In this document: positions 20,998 to 30,517 of the stretch, piece after piece
Layout: every line of letters starts with the position of its first letter
Numbering within the stretch: position 1 is the stretch's first letter
Program-made: the position numbers and the translations under genes
Assembly (NCBI GenBank): GCA_024235415.1
Contig: JACKML010000008.1
Location: 1-64,000, forward strand
DNA length: 64,000 nucleotides
Origin: Chromatiaceae bacterium
Lineage (GTDB): Bacteria > Pseudomonadota > Gammaproteobacteria > Chromatiales > Chromatiaceae
Direction: 5' to 3'
Notes under the pieces: model-generated
Seen by the model: the letters and a program-made list of their open reading frames with translations, nothing else
The model's database searches: none
What the model was told of the DNA's origin: nothing

Positions 20998-21152
20998 GGA
21001 TTGCTCCGGTAATGGTTGGGTTGAGCCTCCACGCACCCTGGTGACCGACCCGGCTTTCGCCGGGCACCCAGGCACCGAGTAGTGGTACGTGTGTGTCGTT
21101 TGATTAACCCTGTAAACAGGGCGCTTGGCGGCCGTTGCTGCCGAGCGGCGCG

Positions 21153-21181
21153 TTTTATACCATAAGCGCCCCCGGGGCTCA
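21153..21181 (-). promoter_or_regulatory. Sigma70 promoter of rpsB-tsf
   Basis: Minus-strand TTGAGC (plus 21176-21181), exactly 17 bases, then TATAAA (21153-21158). The start point would be near 21146, leaving a leader of about 150 nt before rpsB. The leader contains the short hairpin CCCTG-TAAA-CAGGG (about 21107-21120). In relatives S2 represses its own operon through the leader; that is inference here. Confidence 0.72.
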
Positions 21182-21238
21182 ATCCAATAATTGCGCCAAC
21201 ATCTTGTTTTTCACACCAATTCCATGCAAGGGGCGGAG

Positions 21239-22018
21239 ATGCCTGTCATCATAAAGACGCCGGACGAAATCGAAAAAATGCGTATTGCCGGCCGCCTTGC
21301 CGCCGAAGTGCTGGAGATGATCGGCGAGCACGTCAGGCCCGGGATCAGCACCGACGAACTGGACCGCATCTGTCACGATTACATCGTCGACGTACAGCGG
21401 GCCATACCCGCGCCCCTCAACTACCGGGGTTTCCCGAAATCGATCTGCACGTCGGTCAACCATCAGGTCTGTCACGGGATTCCCGGGAACAAGGTTCTCA
21501 AAGAGGGCGATATCGTCAATATTGACGTGACGGTGATCAAGAACGGCTTCCACGGCGATACCAGCAAGATGTTCTTCATCGGCAGGGGTTCGATTCTCGC
21601 AGAACGCCTGGTCGACGTGACACAAAAGGCCATGTGGAAAGGCATCGAGCTGGTCAAACCCGGGGCCCGTCTCGGCGACATCGGCCACGCGATCCAGAAG
21701 TTCGTTGAGGGCAATGGTTATTCGGTGGTGCAGGAATACTGCGGACACGGGATCGGGCGCGGCTTCCACGAGGACCCCCAGGTGCTGCATTACGGCGAAC
21801 CGAACACCGGCCTCGTGCTGCAACCGGGCATGACCTTCACGGTCGAGCCCATGGTCAATGCCGGCAAGCGCAATGTGAAACTGCTGCCGGACGGATGGAC
21901 CGTGGTGACCAAGGACCGCAAGCTCTCGGCGCAATGGGAACATACCTTACTGGTCACTCCTTCCGGCTACGAGGTGCTCACCTTGCGCGCGGAAGAGCGC
22001 CAGGCGGCCGCCGGCTGA
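21239..22018 (+). CDS. map: Type I methionine aminopeptidase
   Basis: Removes the initiator Met from nascent proteins; a pita-bread fold with two metal ions. Start ATG 21239 (MPVIIKTPDEIEKMRIAG) has AAGGGG just upstream; earlier in-frame starts lack this. Metal ligands are visible in NIDVTVIKNGFHGDTSKMF (two Asp), GHGIGRGFHEDPQVLHYG (His), GMTFTVEPMV (Glu) and QWEHTLLVT (Glu). 259 residues. Divergent from rpsB and seven bases before glnD, a standard arrangement. Confidence 0.97.
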   Translation: MPVIIKTPDEIEKMRIAGRLAAEVLEMIGEHVRPGISTDELDRICHDYIVDVQRAIPAPLNYRGFPKSICTSVNHQVCHGIPGNKVLKEGDIVNIDVTVIKNGFHGDTSKMFFIGRGSILAERLVDVTQKAMWKGIELVKPGARLGDIGHAIQKFVEGNGYSVVQEYCGHGIGRGFHEDPQVLHYGEPNTGLVLQPGMTFTVEPMVNAGKRNVKLLPDGWTVVTKDRKLSAQWEHTLLVTPSGYEVLTLRAEERQAAAG

Positions 22019-22025
22019 AACCTCC

Positions 22026-24653
22026 GTGACCGACGCCCTGCTCGAGGATCTGGACCGACGCCTTGCCGCCGGTGAGTCACTGCTACCGACCTACAAGTCC
22101 AAGGTCCGTGAGTCGCGCGCACTGCTGGCGCAGCGCTTCCACCAGGGGGCACGCGCCAGCCTGCTGGTAAGGCAGGCCGCCTATTTCACGGACGCCATTC
22201 TGCAGCGCGTATGGACACGTTTTCTCCCACTGGACGCCAAGGCGAGCCTGATCGCGGTCGGCGGATACGGACGCGGTGAACTCCACCCCGCATCCGACGT
22301 CGACGTGCTGATCCTCACTTCCGGCGACCCCCAGTCCCTGGCCGAGCACATCGAACCTCTGGTGATGTTCCTGTGGGACATCGGCCTGGAGATCGGCCAC
22401 AGCGTGCGCAGCCTGGCGCAGTGCATTGACGAGGCCAGGGGCGATATCACCGTCGTCACCAACCTGGTCGAATCGCGCCTGCTGGCCGGCGACCCGCAAT
22501 TGTTCGACCTGCTCGGCGAGGCGACCGGCCCGCAACACATCTGGCCAACCGCTGCGTTCTTCTCTGCCAAAGTCGAGGAACAGCGCACACGCCACGCCAA
22601 GTTCGACGACAGCGGCCAGAACCTGGAACCCAATCTCAAGGAGGGCCCGGGCGGGCTACGCGACATCCAGACCATCGGCTGGGTCGCAAAACGCCATTTC
22701 GGCGTCAACACCATGGCGGCGCTGGTCGAACATGGCTTTTTGAACGACCACGAATTCCGTCAGCTGAAACGCGGCGAAGAGCATCTGTGGCGCGTGCGCT
22801 ACGCATTGCACCTGCTGACCGGGCGGCACGAGGATCGCCTGCTGTTCGAACATCAGCGCGCTCTCGCCAACCAGTTCGGTTACACGGACGCCACCGCCAA
22901 CCTCGCAGTCGAACAGTTCATGCAGGACTACTACCGGCGCGTTGTCGAGATGCAGCGACTCAACGAGATGCTGCTGCAGCTGTTCGAAGAAGCGATCCTG
23001 CTGAACAACGAACTCGGCGAACCGGTACCGATCAATCGTCGCTTCCAGGCGCGAAACGGCTACCTCGAGGTCGTGAACTCAGGGATTTTCGCACGCTACC
23101 CACTGGCCATGCTGGAGATGTTCCTGCTGCTGCAGCAGCACCGTGAACTGCAGGGCGTGCGCGCCAGTACCATTCGCCTGGTACGCGCACATCGTCACCT
23201 GATAGACGGCCGCCTGCGCAACGATATCCGCGCCAGAGCCTTGTTCATCGAGATATTCCGCCAGCACGACGGCCTGACCCATGCGACAAGGCGCATGCAT
23301 CGTTACGGCATCCTTTCGCGCTACCTGCCGGCATTCCATGCCGTCACCGGCCTGATGCAGTTCGACCTGTTTCACGTGTACACGGTCGATGAACATATCC
23401 TGATGGTGATTCGCAACATGCGCCGCTTCGCCCTCGAGCGGCATGCGGAAGAGTGCCCACGCTGCAACCAGGTGTTCGCCCAACTGCCCAAGCCGGAGCT
23501 GCTGTATCTGTCCGGCTTGTTTCACGACATCGCCAAAGGCCGCGGTGGTGACCACTCGGAACTCGGCGCCGAAGATGCACGGGCATTCTGCCTCCGTCAC
23601 GATCTCTCTGAATTCGATGCCGACCTCATCGCCTGGCTGGTGCGCAAGCATCTGGTGATGTCGCACACCGCACAGCATCAGGACATCGACGACCCGGAGG
23701 TCATCCAGGATTTCGCGCGCATGGTCGGCACCCGGATGCGCCTCGACTACCTGTATCTGCTTACGGTCGCCGACATGCGCGGGACCAATCCGGCACGCTG
23801 GAACTCGTGGAAGGCCGCCCTGCTCGATCACCTGCATGCACGCACTGCCGAAGCACTGGAACGCGGCCTCGACCAACCTCAGGAACAGGACGACGTAATC
23901 ACCGAGCGCCAGGCCGAGGCGCGCATCGTGTTGCTGAAGAAAGGCTACGACAATGCCCAGTTGAACCTGTTCTGGATGTCGCTCAGCACCGACTACTTCC
24001 TGCAGAACTCGGTCGACGCCATCGTCTGGCAGACCGAGTTGCTGTGGCCGCCGGGCAAGCCGATCGGCGAGATGCATGTCGAGCTGCGGGAAGACCCGAT
24101 CCACCGGTGCACCGAGCTGTTCGTCTACGGCCCGGATCGCGACGACCTGTTCGCCCACTCGGCGGCCCTGCTCAACCAGCTGAGCCTGAACATCCTGAGC
24201 GCACGCATCCAGACCACGGTACAGGGCCTGAGCATCAACACCTATCTGGTACTCGAAGAGGATGGTTCGCGTATCCGCGGCGTGGAAAGGCTGGATGGCA
24301 TCCGCTTTTTTCTCGAAGATGGCCTGAACAGCTCTGAGCCACCGCTGGGTGCACCGCGCATGCCGCGGCAGCTCAAGAGCTTCCAGATGCCTTCACAAAT
24401 CCGCTTCGAACAGGACGAGACGCGCATGGTCACCCTGCTGATGCTGCTGACCAGTGATCGGCCTGGCCTGCTCTCGATGGTCGGCCAGGTATTCGCGGCC
24501 GGCAAACTGCGCCTGCACTACGCGCGGATCGCCACAGCCGGTGCAGAGGCCCAGGACACCTTCGCCATCACCGACCGGGAAGACCAACCGATCTCCGACC
24601 CCGAACGCCTCGCGGCGATCGCCGAGGCACTGCGCAGCAAACTGGACGACTGA
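22026..24653 (+). CDS. glnD: [Protein-PII] uridylyltransferase / uridylyl-removing enzyme
   Basis: Bifunctional glutamine sensor that uridylylates and deuridylylates PII proteins. The start is GTG at 22026 (875 residues). The nucleotidyltransferase motif GYGRGELHPASDVDVLIL is at about residues 77-94, the uridylyl-removing HD domain has LFHDIAKGRGGDHSELG near residue 500, and two ACT domains for glutamine binding occupy about 690-870 (for example LLTSDRPGLLSMVGQVF). It follows map and ends 26 bases before a convergent gene. Confidence 0.97.
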   Translation: MTDALLEDLDRRLAAGESLLPTYKSKVRESRALLAQRFHQGARASLLVRQAAYFTDAILQRVWTRFLPLDAKASLIAVGGYGRGELHPASDVDVLILTSGDPQSLAEHIEPLVMFLWDIGLEIGHSVRSLAQCIDEARGDITVVTNLVESRLLAGDPQLFDLLGEATGPQHIWPTAAFFSAKVEEQRTRHAKFDDSGQNLEPNLKEGPGGLRDIQTIGWVAKRHFGVNTMAALVEHGFLNDHEFRQLKRGEEHLWRVRYALHLLTGRHEDRLLFEHQRALANQFGYTDATANLAVEQFMQDYYRRVVEMQRLNEMLLQLFEEAILLNNELGEPVPINRRFQARNGYLEVVNSGIFARYPLAMLEMFLLLQQHRELQGVRASTIRLVRAHRHLIDGRLRNDIRARALFIEIFRQHDGLTHATRRMHRYGILSRYLPAFHAVTGLMQFDLFHVYTVDEHILMVIRNMRRFALERHAEECPRCNQVFAQLPKPELLYLSGLFHDIAKGRGGDHSELGAEDARAFCLRHDLSEFDADLIAWLVRKHLVMSHTAQHQDIDDPEVIQDFARMVGTRMRLDYLYLLTVADMRGTNPARWNSWKAALLDHLHARTAEALERGLDQPQEQDDVITERQAEARIVLLKKGYDNAQLNLFWMSLSTDYFLQNSVDAIVWQTELLWPPGKPIGEMHVELREDPIHRCTELFVYGPDRDDLFAHSAALLNQLSLNILSARIQTTVQGLSINTYLVLEEDGSRIRGVERLDGIRFFLEDGLNSSEPPLGAPRMPRQLKSFQMPSQIRFEQDETRMVTLLMLLTSDRPGLLSMVGQVFAAGKLRLHYARIATAGAEAQDTFAITDREDQPISDPERLAAIAEALRSKLDD

Positions 24654-24679
24654 CGGTCGACACCGCCAGCAACCTCACA

Positions 24680-27562
24680 TCAGGCCGACGCCGCCTGATC
24701 TTCGTCGAAATGCATTGCAACCTCGGCCAGAAGGGAGTCCAGTCTTTCCGCCAACGACTCTGCCAGCGGGAAGGCTTCCTCGGACCCTGCGCGTGCGGCC
24801 GCTTCCGTTTCCGCGGCGAGTTCACTCAGTCGATGTATCAGCAGATTCGCCGCCATGCCCTTCAGGCTGTGGGCAATGAAGACGATGTCGTCCAGGTTCT
24901 TTTGCTGCACCAGCTGGCGCAGTCTCTGCGGCGTGCCTGCCTGGCTCTCCTGCAACATCCCCAGCAACTTGTCGACGAATGCCTCTCGACCCTGAAAGCT
25001 TGTCAGCAGGGCCGCCCTGTCGAGCAGCGCATCTGCCGCGGGCGCCGGATCGGGCTGAGGCTTCCGCACCTGTTGCAGGATCACCTCGACCAGCCTTTCC
25101 ACATCGATGGGCTTCGTCAGGTAGTCTGCCATGCCCGCGGCAAGACAGCGCTCACGCTCCTCCTGCAGCGCATGTGCGGTCAGGCCGATCACCGGCAGGC
25201 CTGGCGCGATCTCGCGTATCCGCGCGGTGGCTGCGTAGCCATCCATCACCGGCATCTGCAGATCCATCAGCACCATGTCAAAGGCAGCGGCGCCGGCTTC
25301 CACCAGCCGCTCCAACGCCTGCTGGCCGTTGTCCGCCAGGACAAGCTGTGCGCCCTCATGTAGCAGCAAGTCTTCAAGAATCAGTCTGTTGACCTCGACG
25401 TCCTCGGCGGCAAGCAGCCTTATCCCGGCCAGGCGCAGGGCATCGACGTCCGCAGTGTGGGACCGCTGCGTTGCCGTCGGCTGGGCCAACGCCAACGGCA
25501 GGCGCAGCGTGAAGACACTGCCTTCCCCCAGTTCGCTGCGCACATCGATATCACCGCCCATCAGGCGTGCCAGGTTCTGACTGATTGCCAGCCCAAGGCC
25601 GGTGCCGCCATAGCAACGCGTCATCGAACTGTCTGCCTGTTCAAATGGCACGAACAGCCTTTTCAGCTGTTGCGTGGTCATTCCGATGCCCGTATCGGTC
25701 ACCGCAAAGCGCACTGCTTCAGGATCGTGCGTCACCTCGAGCCGAACCCGACCGCGCTCGGTGAACTTCACGGCGTTGGAAAGCAGATTGATCAGGATCT
25801 GCCGCAACCGCTGCACATCGCCAAGGACCCACTCCGGCAGGTCGTCAGCCAGCACCTCGTCGATATCCAGTCTCTTGTTGTGCGCGGCATCGTGAACAAA
25901 ACCTACGGCGTCAGAGATCACCGTCGCCAGCCGGAACGGCCGACTCTCAACCACCAGCCTCCCCGCATCCAGCCTGCTCAGGTCGAGGATATCGTTGACC
26001 ACCGCGAGCAGGTGTTTGCCGGCATCGAGGATGCGCGTGAAAGTCTCCCCGGCGCGACCTGTCTTGTCGTTGCGCGCCCCGATCTGCGCCAACCCCAGCA
26101 CCGCATTCAATGGCGTACGGATCTCGTGGCTCATGTTGGCCAGAAATTCGCTTTTTGCCTGCGCCGACCGCTGCGCCTCGTTGCGTGCGTGCTCGAGCTC
26201 CGCTGTACGCTGCGAGACCAGATCCTCCAGGTGGTCGCGGTGGGCCTTGATCTCCGCCTCCATCGACTGACGTTCGGTGACATCCACGATGAAGACGACG
26301 ATCTGCATTTCATCGGAAAACTCCATTGGGGCGAGACTGACCTCGACGCATAAAATGCTGCCATCGGCCCGTTTCGCGGTAACCGCGGTGCGCGAACCCA
26401 TCGGCCTGGGCTGCGGATCACGGCGATAGGCAGCACGCATCGCCGGATGCCCTGCGCGCACCGCGTCGGGGACAAGCATGTCAATCGACCGGCCAAGCAG
26501 CTCGGCTCTCGGATATCCGAACAAGCCCTCAGAGCGTTCGTTCGCGCGCCGTATCCGCCCTTCGGCATCCACCACCAGGATCGCTTCCGGTGCGCTTTCG
26601 ATCACCCGGTTGGCCCGCAGTTCGCTGTCGGCCAACATCAGTGTGCGCTCTTCAACCCTTTGCTCCAGTTCCCCGTTGGCCAGGCGCAGCCCAGCCTCGG
26701 CCGCGCGCCGACGGCGCGACAGTGACAACGCCAGCATCAATATCAGCGGCCCACCAACCCCCGGAACCACCAACCGGGTCAACAGCTTCTGGTGTATCCC
26801 GGCAATCAGCGAGACATCGGGGAAATCCACGACACGCCAGGCGGCGCCCATCACCGCAGCCTCGGCGCCGTACGAGGACAACCGGGCGAGTTCACCGCTG
26901 TCGAGATGCTTGTTCCCGTTCAGTCGGTCGCGGCTGCCCGCCGCCGACACCTCGATCAGCGCCGCGTCGTCCACCCGCATCAGGAGCAGCCGATGCCCCA
27001 ATGGCTGCAGGTCGGCCAGCACCTGAACCAGCTTGTCCGGGCTGAAACTGGCAAACGCGATGCTGTTCAGCCCTGCCCGCTCCCAGCGCAGCCGAATATC
27101 GAAGTGGAAATGCTGAGGACCCGGGTGGATCTGCGTGGCGACCCCTTCCGCACCGGCGGCAAATCGGCGAAGGTCGACACGGCAACGCTCGCCTGTCTGT
27201 TCGCCAGAATCGTCGAACAAAAGGTTTCCGTCGGAATCTGCCAGGGCGAACGTACGGAAATCGGCGAAATGTCGTGCGACCCGCTCGTGGACACGCCGCT
27301 TGATAGTTTCATCACCCGGGTTGTCCGCCAGGTGGGCCAGCTGCTCAGGCTGACTCTCTACGAACACGCCAAGTCCACGATGGAAATCGCCAAGCACCAG
27401 ATCCACCGCGCGCGCGGCCGCTGCGCTCACCCTCGTGGCGAGGTCGCGCTGATAATCCAGCTCCTGCCTGTGGTCCTGAAGCGCGTTCCAAGTCATGGCT
27501 CCGGCCACCACGACCATCGCAAACACGCTCAGCCGGTCCAGCGGATCGGAAAGCAACTTCAT
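24680..27562 (-). CDS. Hybrid sensor histidine kinase (sensor-PAS-HisKA-HATPase-REC-Hpt)
   Basis: A 960-residue membrane phosphorelay protein. Membrane segments at about 12-28 and 263-282 frame a periplasmic sensor of about 230 residues. A short coiled coil (about 285-315), a PAS domain (about 315-435), a second coiled coil, HisKA with MSHEIRTPLN (His 479), HATPase with NLLSNAVKF and GTGLGLAI boxes, a receiver domain with MDLQMPVMDG as phosphate acceptor site, and a C-terminal Hpt domain with HSLKGMAAN follow. All catalytic boxes look intact. The arrangement resembles BarA/ArcB-type tripartite kinases. No response regulator lies next to it; the ligand is unknown. It is transcribed away from the PEP-CTERM gene. 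Confidence 0.93.
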   Translation of the reverse strand: MKLLSDPLDRLSVFAMVVVAGAMTWNALQDHRQELDYQRDLATRVSAAAARAVDLVLGDFHRGLGVFVESQPEQLAHLADNPGDETIKRRVHERVARHFADFRTFALADSDGNLLFDDSGEQTGERCRVDLRRFAAGAEGVATQIHPGPQHFHFDIRLRWERAGLNSIAFASFSPDKLVQVLADLQPLGHRLLLMRVDDAALIEVSAAGSRDRLNGNKHLDSGELARLSSYGAEAAVMGAAWRVVDFPDVSLIAGIHQKLLTRLVVPGVGGPLILMLALSLSRRRRAAEAGLRLANGELEQRVEERTLMLADSELRANRVIESAPEAILVVDAEGRIRRANERSEGLFGYPRAELLGRSIDMLVPDAVRAGHPAMRAAYRRDPQPRPMGSRTAVTAKRADGSILCVEVSLAPMEFSDEMQIVVFIVDVTERQSMEAEIKAHRDHLEDLVSQRTAELEHARNEAQRSAQAKSEFLANMSHEIRTPLNAVLGLAQIGARNDKTGRAGETFTRILDAGKHLLAVVNDILDLSRLDAGRLVVESRPFRLATVISDAVGFVHDAAHNKRLDIDEVLADDLPEWVLGDVQRLRQILINLLSNAVKFTERGRVRLEVTHDPEAVRFAVTDTGIGMTTQQLKRLFVPFEQADSSMTRCYGGTGLGLAISQNLARLMGGDIDVRSELGEGSVFTLRLPLALAQPTATQRSHTADVDALRLAGIRLLAAEDVEVNRLILEDLLLHEGAQLVLADNGQQALERLVEAGAAAFDMVLMDLQMPVMDGYAATARIREIAPGLPVIGLTAHALQEERERCLAAGMADYLTKPIDVERLVEVILQQVRKPQPDPAPAADALLDRAALLTSFQGREAFVDKLLGMLQESQAGTPQRLRQLVQQKNLDDIVFIAHSLKGMAANLLIHRLSELAAETEAAARAGSEEAFPLAESLAERLDSLLAEVAMHFDEDQAASA

Positions 27563-27655
27563 CTGCCGACCTCGGCGTCCCGGAAGACCGGGGCTTCATC
27601 ACGGGCGCTTCTTCCCGGAGCCTTCATATGTGCATCCCTGTTGATTCTGTACCCT

Positions 27656-27767
27656 GAATCTGCACTGAATTGAACCGGTGCAGATGCCCCAAATACGGGG
27701 TATATCGGCCACGCTTCCCGAATCTGCATCGACAACAGCATCGCGGGTTGGACCGTGACCGGTGCAG
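27656..27767. repeat. Two-part direct repeat upstream of the sigma54 promoter
   Basis: The 9-mer GAATCTGCA occurs at 27656-27664 and 27720-27728, and the 10-mer ACCGGTGCAG at 27674-27683 and 27758-27767, so the ordered pair is repeated. They lie about 155-265 bases upstream of the sigma54 promoter at 27920, the range for enhancer-binding activator sites. Binding by an activator is inference. The remainder of the 460-base gap 27563-28022 shows no gene. Confidence 0.5.
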
Positions 27768-27919
27768 GCGCCCAGCACGCAAAACAAATCGAGGGCGACA
27801 CAGCGCCAGATGCGTTCAGGACGCGGTGACAGCCGACCGTCGGACATTTTTACAGTTGGCGCGGAAACGGCACCGCTGGGTTCAAAAAATCACGCGTTAA
27901 AACAAAGCGTTACTAATAC

Positions 27920-27935
27920 TGGCGCTTTTTTTGCT
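27920..27935 (+). promoter_or_regulatory. Sigma54 (RpoN) promoter of the PEP-CTERM gene
   Basis: TGGCGC, five T, then TTGCT: the invariant GG (27921-27922) and GC (27933-27934) are separated by exactly ten bases and nearly all other positions fit TGGCAC-N5-TTGCW. The predicted start is about 27946, some 35-77 bases before the candidate start codons. Sigma54 promoters in front of PEP-CTERM genes are known from exosortase-bearing bacteria with PrsK/PrsR regulators. Confidence 0.78.
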
Positions 27936-28022
27936 TATTATTGGTTTCGAAGCGCTTTGCCAGAGACCGGAACGAACCTCGTGTCAACTGACCACACCCT
28001 GCCCGCCCAAAACACCCAAGGC

Positions 28023-28604
28023 ATGACGGGTCGTGCGCTGATGGCCATGGTCGTGGTAATCGCCATGGCGCTGTGCCTGGCGCGGCCGGTCACTGCAGGA
28101 TCCCTGCTCGACGTACCGATTGCCGGTGGACGCATGCTGGTGGCCAACACGGGGTATGTGACGGCGACCTTCCTGGGCAGCGATGCCGGTTATTTCAACA
28201 CGCTGTTCCTTGATGGCGAGGCCGCCGATGTGCGCCTGTTCGACAAGCACAGCGAAGTGGGCACGACGATCAATCTGGGTACGTTCACGGCCGGAACCGA
28301 GCTCGTGTTTCGTCTCGATGTGCGCAACACGGGCAACCGGTTTTTCACCGGTGATGCTGCGAGAAACGTTGACGGGATCGCGCATGCGCTGGCGGTCACC
28401 ACGCTCGAGCAACAGACCTATGTGACCACCGTCGGGTTCGAGGACCTGCTTAACGGCGGTGACCTGGACTACAACGATTTCACGTTCGTGCTGCACAACG
28501 TCATCGACCCTCCGGCGGTTCCCTCACCTTCGGCGCTGGCGCTGCTCGGCCTTGGGATCGGGCTGCTCGGTTGGTCACTGCACCGCCGTAGCCTGCGTCG
28601 CTGA
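28023..28604 (+). CDS. PEP-CTERM sorting-domain protein with DUF4114-like domain
   Basis: Exported protein of 193 residues from ATG 28023. The N-terminal signal peptide runs MTGRALMAMVVVIAMALCLARPVTAG. The body is beta-rich and contains DLDYNDFTFVL at about 146-156, the acidic motif of DUF4114 domains. The C-terminus is a tripartite sorting signal: VPSP (PEP-type motif, residue 166), a hydrophobic segment ALALLGLGIGLLGW, and a basic tail HRRSLRR. Such proteins are processed by exosortase and placed at the surface or in extracellular matrix. No exosortase is in the window. An in-frame GTG at 27981 is an alternative start; neither has a strong ribosome binding site. Confidence 0.86.
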   Translation: MTGRALMAMVVVIAMALCLARPVTAGSLLDVPIAGGRMLVANTGYVTATFLGSDAGYFNTLFLDGEAADVRLFDKHSEVGTTINLGTFTAGTELVFRLDVRNTGNRFFTGDAARNVDGIAHALAVTTLEQQTYVTTVGFEDLLNGGDLDYNDFTFVLHNVIDPPAVPSPSALALLGLGIGLLGWSLHRRSLRR

Positions 28605-28649
28605 AAGACAGCAACCCTGCCCCTGACTGGCCGTTGTTGACGGCCGACC

Positions 28650-29195
28650 TCAACCAACCCGTAACGGAAGCGCAGCCACCGCCTGACCAAAGGCCTCGAC
28701 CTGCTGCCAGTCCGTGTAATCAACCACCGCGTGCGGATCAGTCGGGCCGCCGGTCATCCACATGATCAGGCGGATCATCTGGCGGTCCCAAAAGCCGTAC
28801 CTCGGATAGTCTAGCTTGCCGGCGAACACGGCAACCACATCGGGTTGCCAGTCGATCGTCTCCAGGAAGCGCCTGACATAGGGATTGGTCTCGACGCGAT
28901 TGCGTTGTGGCTTACGTGCGACCAGGCTGACGGAAAAAAATACTGCCGGCCTGCTCGCCAGCAGCGCCTTGTTGCGGTTGATGAACTCAACGACATTTTG
29001 TCGGTGTTTGCCGTAGCGGATGCTCGCGCCGATCACGATGCGATCGAAAGCGGAAAGGTCGATATCCAGCCCGTCATCCATTGATCGCAGGGTGGCGCAG
29101 TGACCCGACCGGACCAGGGTCCCCGCCAGGCGTTCGCAGATCTCGCGGGTGTGCCCGTCCACCGTCGAAAAGACCAAGAGTGTGTTCGACATCAT
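28650..29195 (-). CDS. hemG: Menaquinone-dependent protoporphyrinogen oxidase HemG
   Basis: Flavodoxin-like enzyme that oxidises protoporphyrinogen IX to protoporphyrin IX, passing electrons to the quinone pool. The FMN loop FSTVDGHTREI is at the N-terminus. The HemG-specific signature VGASIRYG-type (here IGASIRYGKH), VARKPQRNRVETNPYVRRFL, YPRYGFWDRQMIRLIMWMTGG and VVDYTDWQQVE are all present, including the long loop that separates HemG from plain flavodoxins. 181 residues. Two adjacent ATGs start the frame; the first is given. Confidence 0.94.
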   Translation of the reverse strand: MMSNTLLVFSTVDGHTREICERLAGTLVRSGHCATLRSMDDGLDIDLSAFDRIVIGASIRYGKHRQNVVEFINRNKALLASRPAVFFSVSLVARKPQRNRVETNPYVRRFLETIDWQPDVVAVFAGKLDYPRYGFWDRQMIRLIMWMTGGPTDPHAVVDYTDWQQVEAFGQAVAALPLRVG

Positions 29196-29225
29196 CTCAC
29201 CCGAACCTGTGTTGCCGATGCGACA

Positions 29226-29597
29226 TCACGCCTCGATCAGTTCCCACGCGTTACCGTCGGGGTCGCGGCAAAACAGCGCCCGTCGTCCCGATCGGCTCAT
29301 CGTATAGCCTATGCCGGCACTGCGCAGTCGCGTGGCGAAAGCGTCGAGATCAGTCACCGTCACCGCGGTGTGGCGGTCGCGCCCGCCGTGTTCGGGCCGC
29401 GCATCCACCGGGTCCATATTCGGCAGTTCCAGCAGATGCAATTGACGGTCACCCAGCCACAGCCAGGCCCCGGGAAAGCCCAGGTCCGGTCGCGCGTGCT
29501 CGATCCGCAGACCCAGCACACCCTGGTAGAAACCCAATGCGCGCGCCGTGTCGGCAACGATCAGACTCACATGATGCAGTCCACTGACCTGGGTCAT
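29226..29597 (-). CDS. VOC family (glyoxalase/bleomycin resistance-like) protein
   Basis: Single vicinal-oxygen-chelate domain of 123 residues with two beta-alpha-beta-beta-beta units: GLHHVSLIVADTARALGFYQGVLGL near the start, HTAVTVTDLDAFATRLRSAG in the middle and RALFCRDPDGNAWELIEA at the end. The two His and the terminal Glu are candidate metal ligands. The start MTQVSGLHH (ATG 29595-29597) overlaps the EamA stop as ATGA, so the two are co-translated. Substrate unknown; the family includes glyoxalases, dioxygenases and resistance proteins. Confidence 0.88.
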   Translation of the reverse strand: MTQVSGLHHVSLIVADTARALGFYQGVLGLRIEHARPDLGFPGAWLWLGDRQLHLLELPNMDPVDARPEHGGRDRHTAVTVTDLDAFATRLRSAGIGYTMSRSGRRALFCRDPDGNAWELIEA

Positions 29598-30469
29598 TTT
29601 GCCTTTTCCTCCTGCACGATCGCGATCAACGCGGCACTCAGGATCAGGATACCGCCGATCCACTCCCGCAGCGTAACGACCTCGCCGGCCAGCCACCAGG
29701 CCGACGCCGCACCGACGATCAGTTCAAACAGCATGATCACCGCCGAGCGCTGCACCGGCATGTGCGTGACCCCGTAAACAACGGCCAGCGTCGACAACAG
29801 AAAGCCGCAGACACCGAGCAGGACGGTCATCCACCAGGCCGAGGCAGACGCGTCCGGCAACGCAATGGGTTGGATCAGGATGAATGCAGCGGAAACCACC
29901 ACCACGCCAAGCCAGGCGAGCTGCGTCTTGGCCCGTATGCCGAGCCCGGTGATCCGCCGGGTCATGACGTTGTTCAGGGCAAAGGCCATGCCCGCGGTCA
30001 GCGCCAGCAGGTCCGCACGGTTCAACGGCACACGCCCCACCGCAGGGTCCCACAGCATCACCAGGGCCCCGCCCAGCCCCAACCCGAGCATCAACCAGGT
30101 AGTCTGGCTGAGCCGCTCACCGAGCAGCCAGCGGCCAAGCAGAACCGCCCAGATCGGCGACAGGTAGAACAGCAACACCACCCGCACGACCTCGCCTTCG
30201 AGCACCGCGAGGACGAACGCCAGATTGGTCCAGCCGGCGGCGAGCATCAACGCCGACACGTCTGCCCGATGTCGCAGCGCGGCGGTGACGGACAGGCGGG
30301 CAAACGGCATGAAAACCAGGAATGCGGCGCCATACCCCACCAGCGTAAGCCAGGCACCGTGCATGCCCGCCCCCTCGAGCAGGCGCGAGGGATACCACAT
30401 CACGCCCCAGAAGGTCGAACCGTACAACAGACCCAGAGTAGGCCCCAACCGGGCCAGCGCAGCATTCAT
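29594..30469 (-). CDS. EamA/DMT family permease
   Basis: Inner membrane protein of 291 residues with about ten hydrophobic segments and two EamA repeats, the second starting near LALTAGMAFALNNVMTRRI. The ILSPIWA-like segment YLSPIWAVLLGRWLLGERLS at the end of the first repeat is typical of drug/metabolite transporters. Substrate cannot be told. It overlaps the downstream VOC gene by four bases and is divergent from dapC across 48 bases that contain a TATAAT at 30483-30488 in the dapC direction. Confidence 0.9.
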   Translation of the reverse strand: MNAALARLGPTLGLLYGSTFWGVMWYPSRLLEGAGMHGAWLTLVGYGAAFLVFMPFARLSVTAALRHRADVSALMLAAGWTNLAFVLAVLEGEVVRVVLLFYLSPIWAVLLGRWLLGERLSQTTWLMLGLGLGGALVMLWDPAVGRVPLNRADLLALTAGMAFALNNVMTRRITGLGIRAKTQLAWLGVVVVSAAFILIQPIALPDASASAWWMTVLLGVCGFLLSTLAVVYGVTHMPVQRSAVIMLFELIVGAASAWWLAGEVVTLREWIGGILILSAALIAIVQEEKAK

Positions 30470-30517
30470 GAAACTGATCGCCTATAATCGGCCGCCCGGA
30501 TCCAAGCTGCCCGTTGC

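Noticed and set aside
24680..27562. Hybrid kinase as PrsK for the nearby PEP-CTERM gene
   Set aside because: Domain order (PAS-HisKA-REC-Hpt with a periplasmic sensor) differs from PrsK, and the genes diverge; proximity alone is not evidence.
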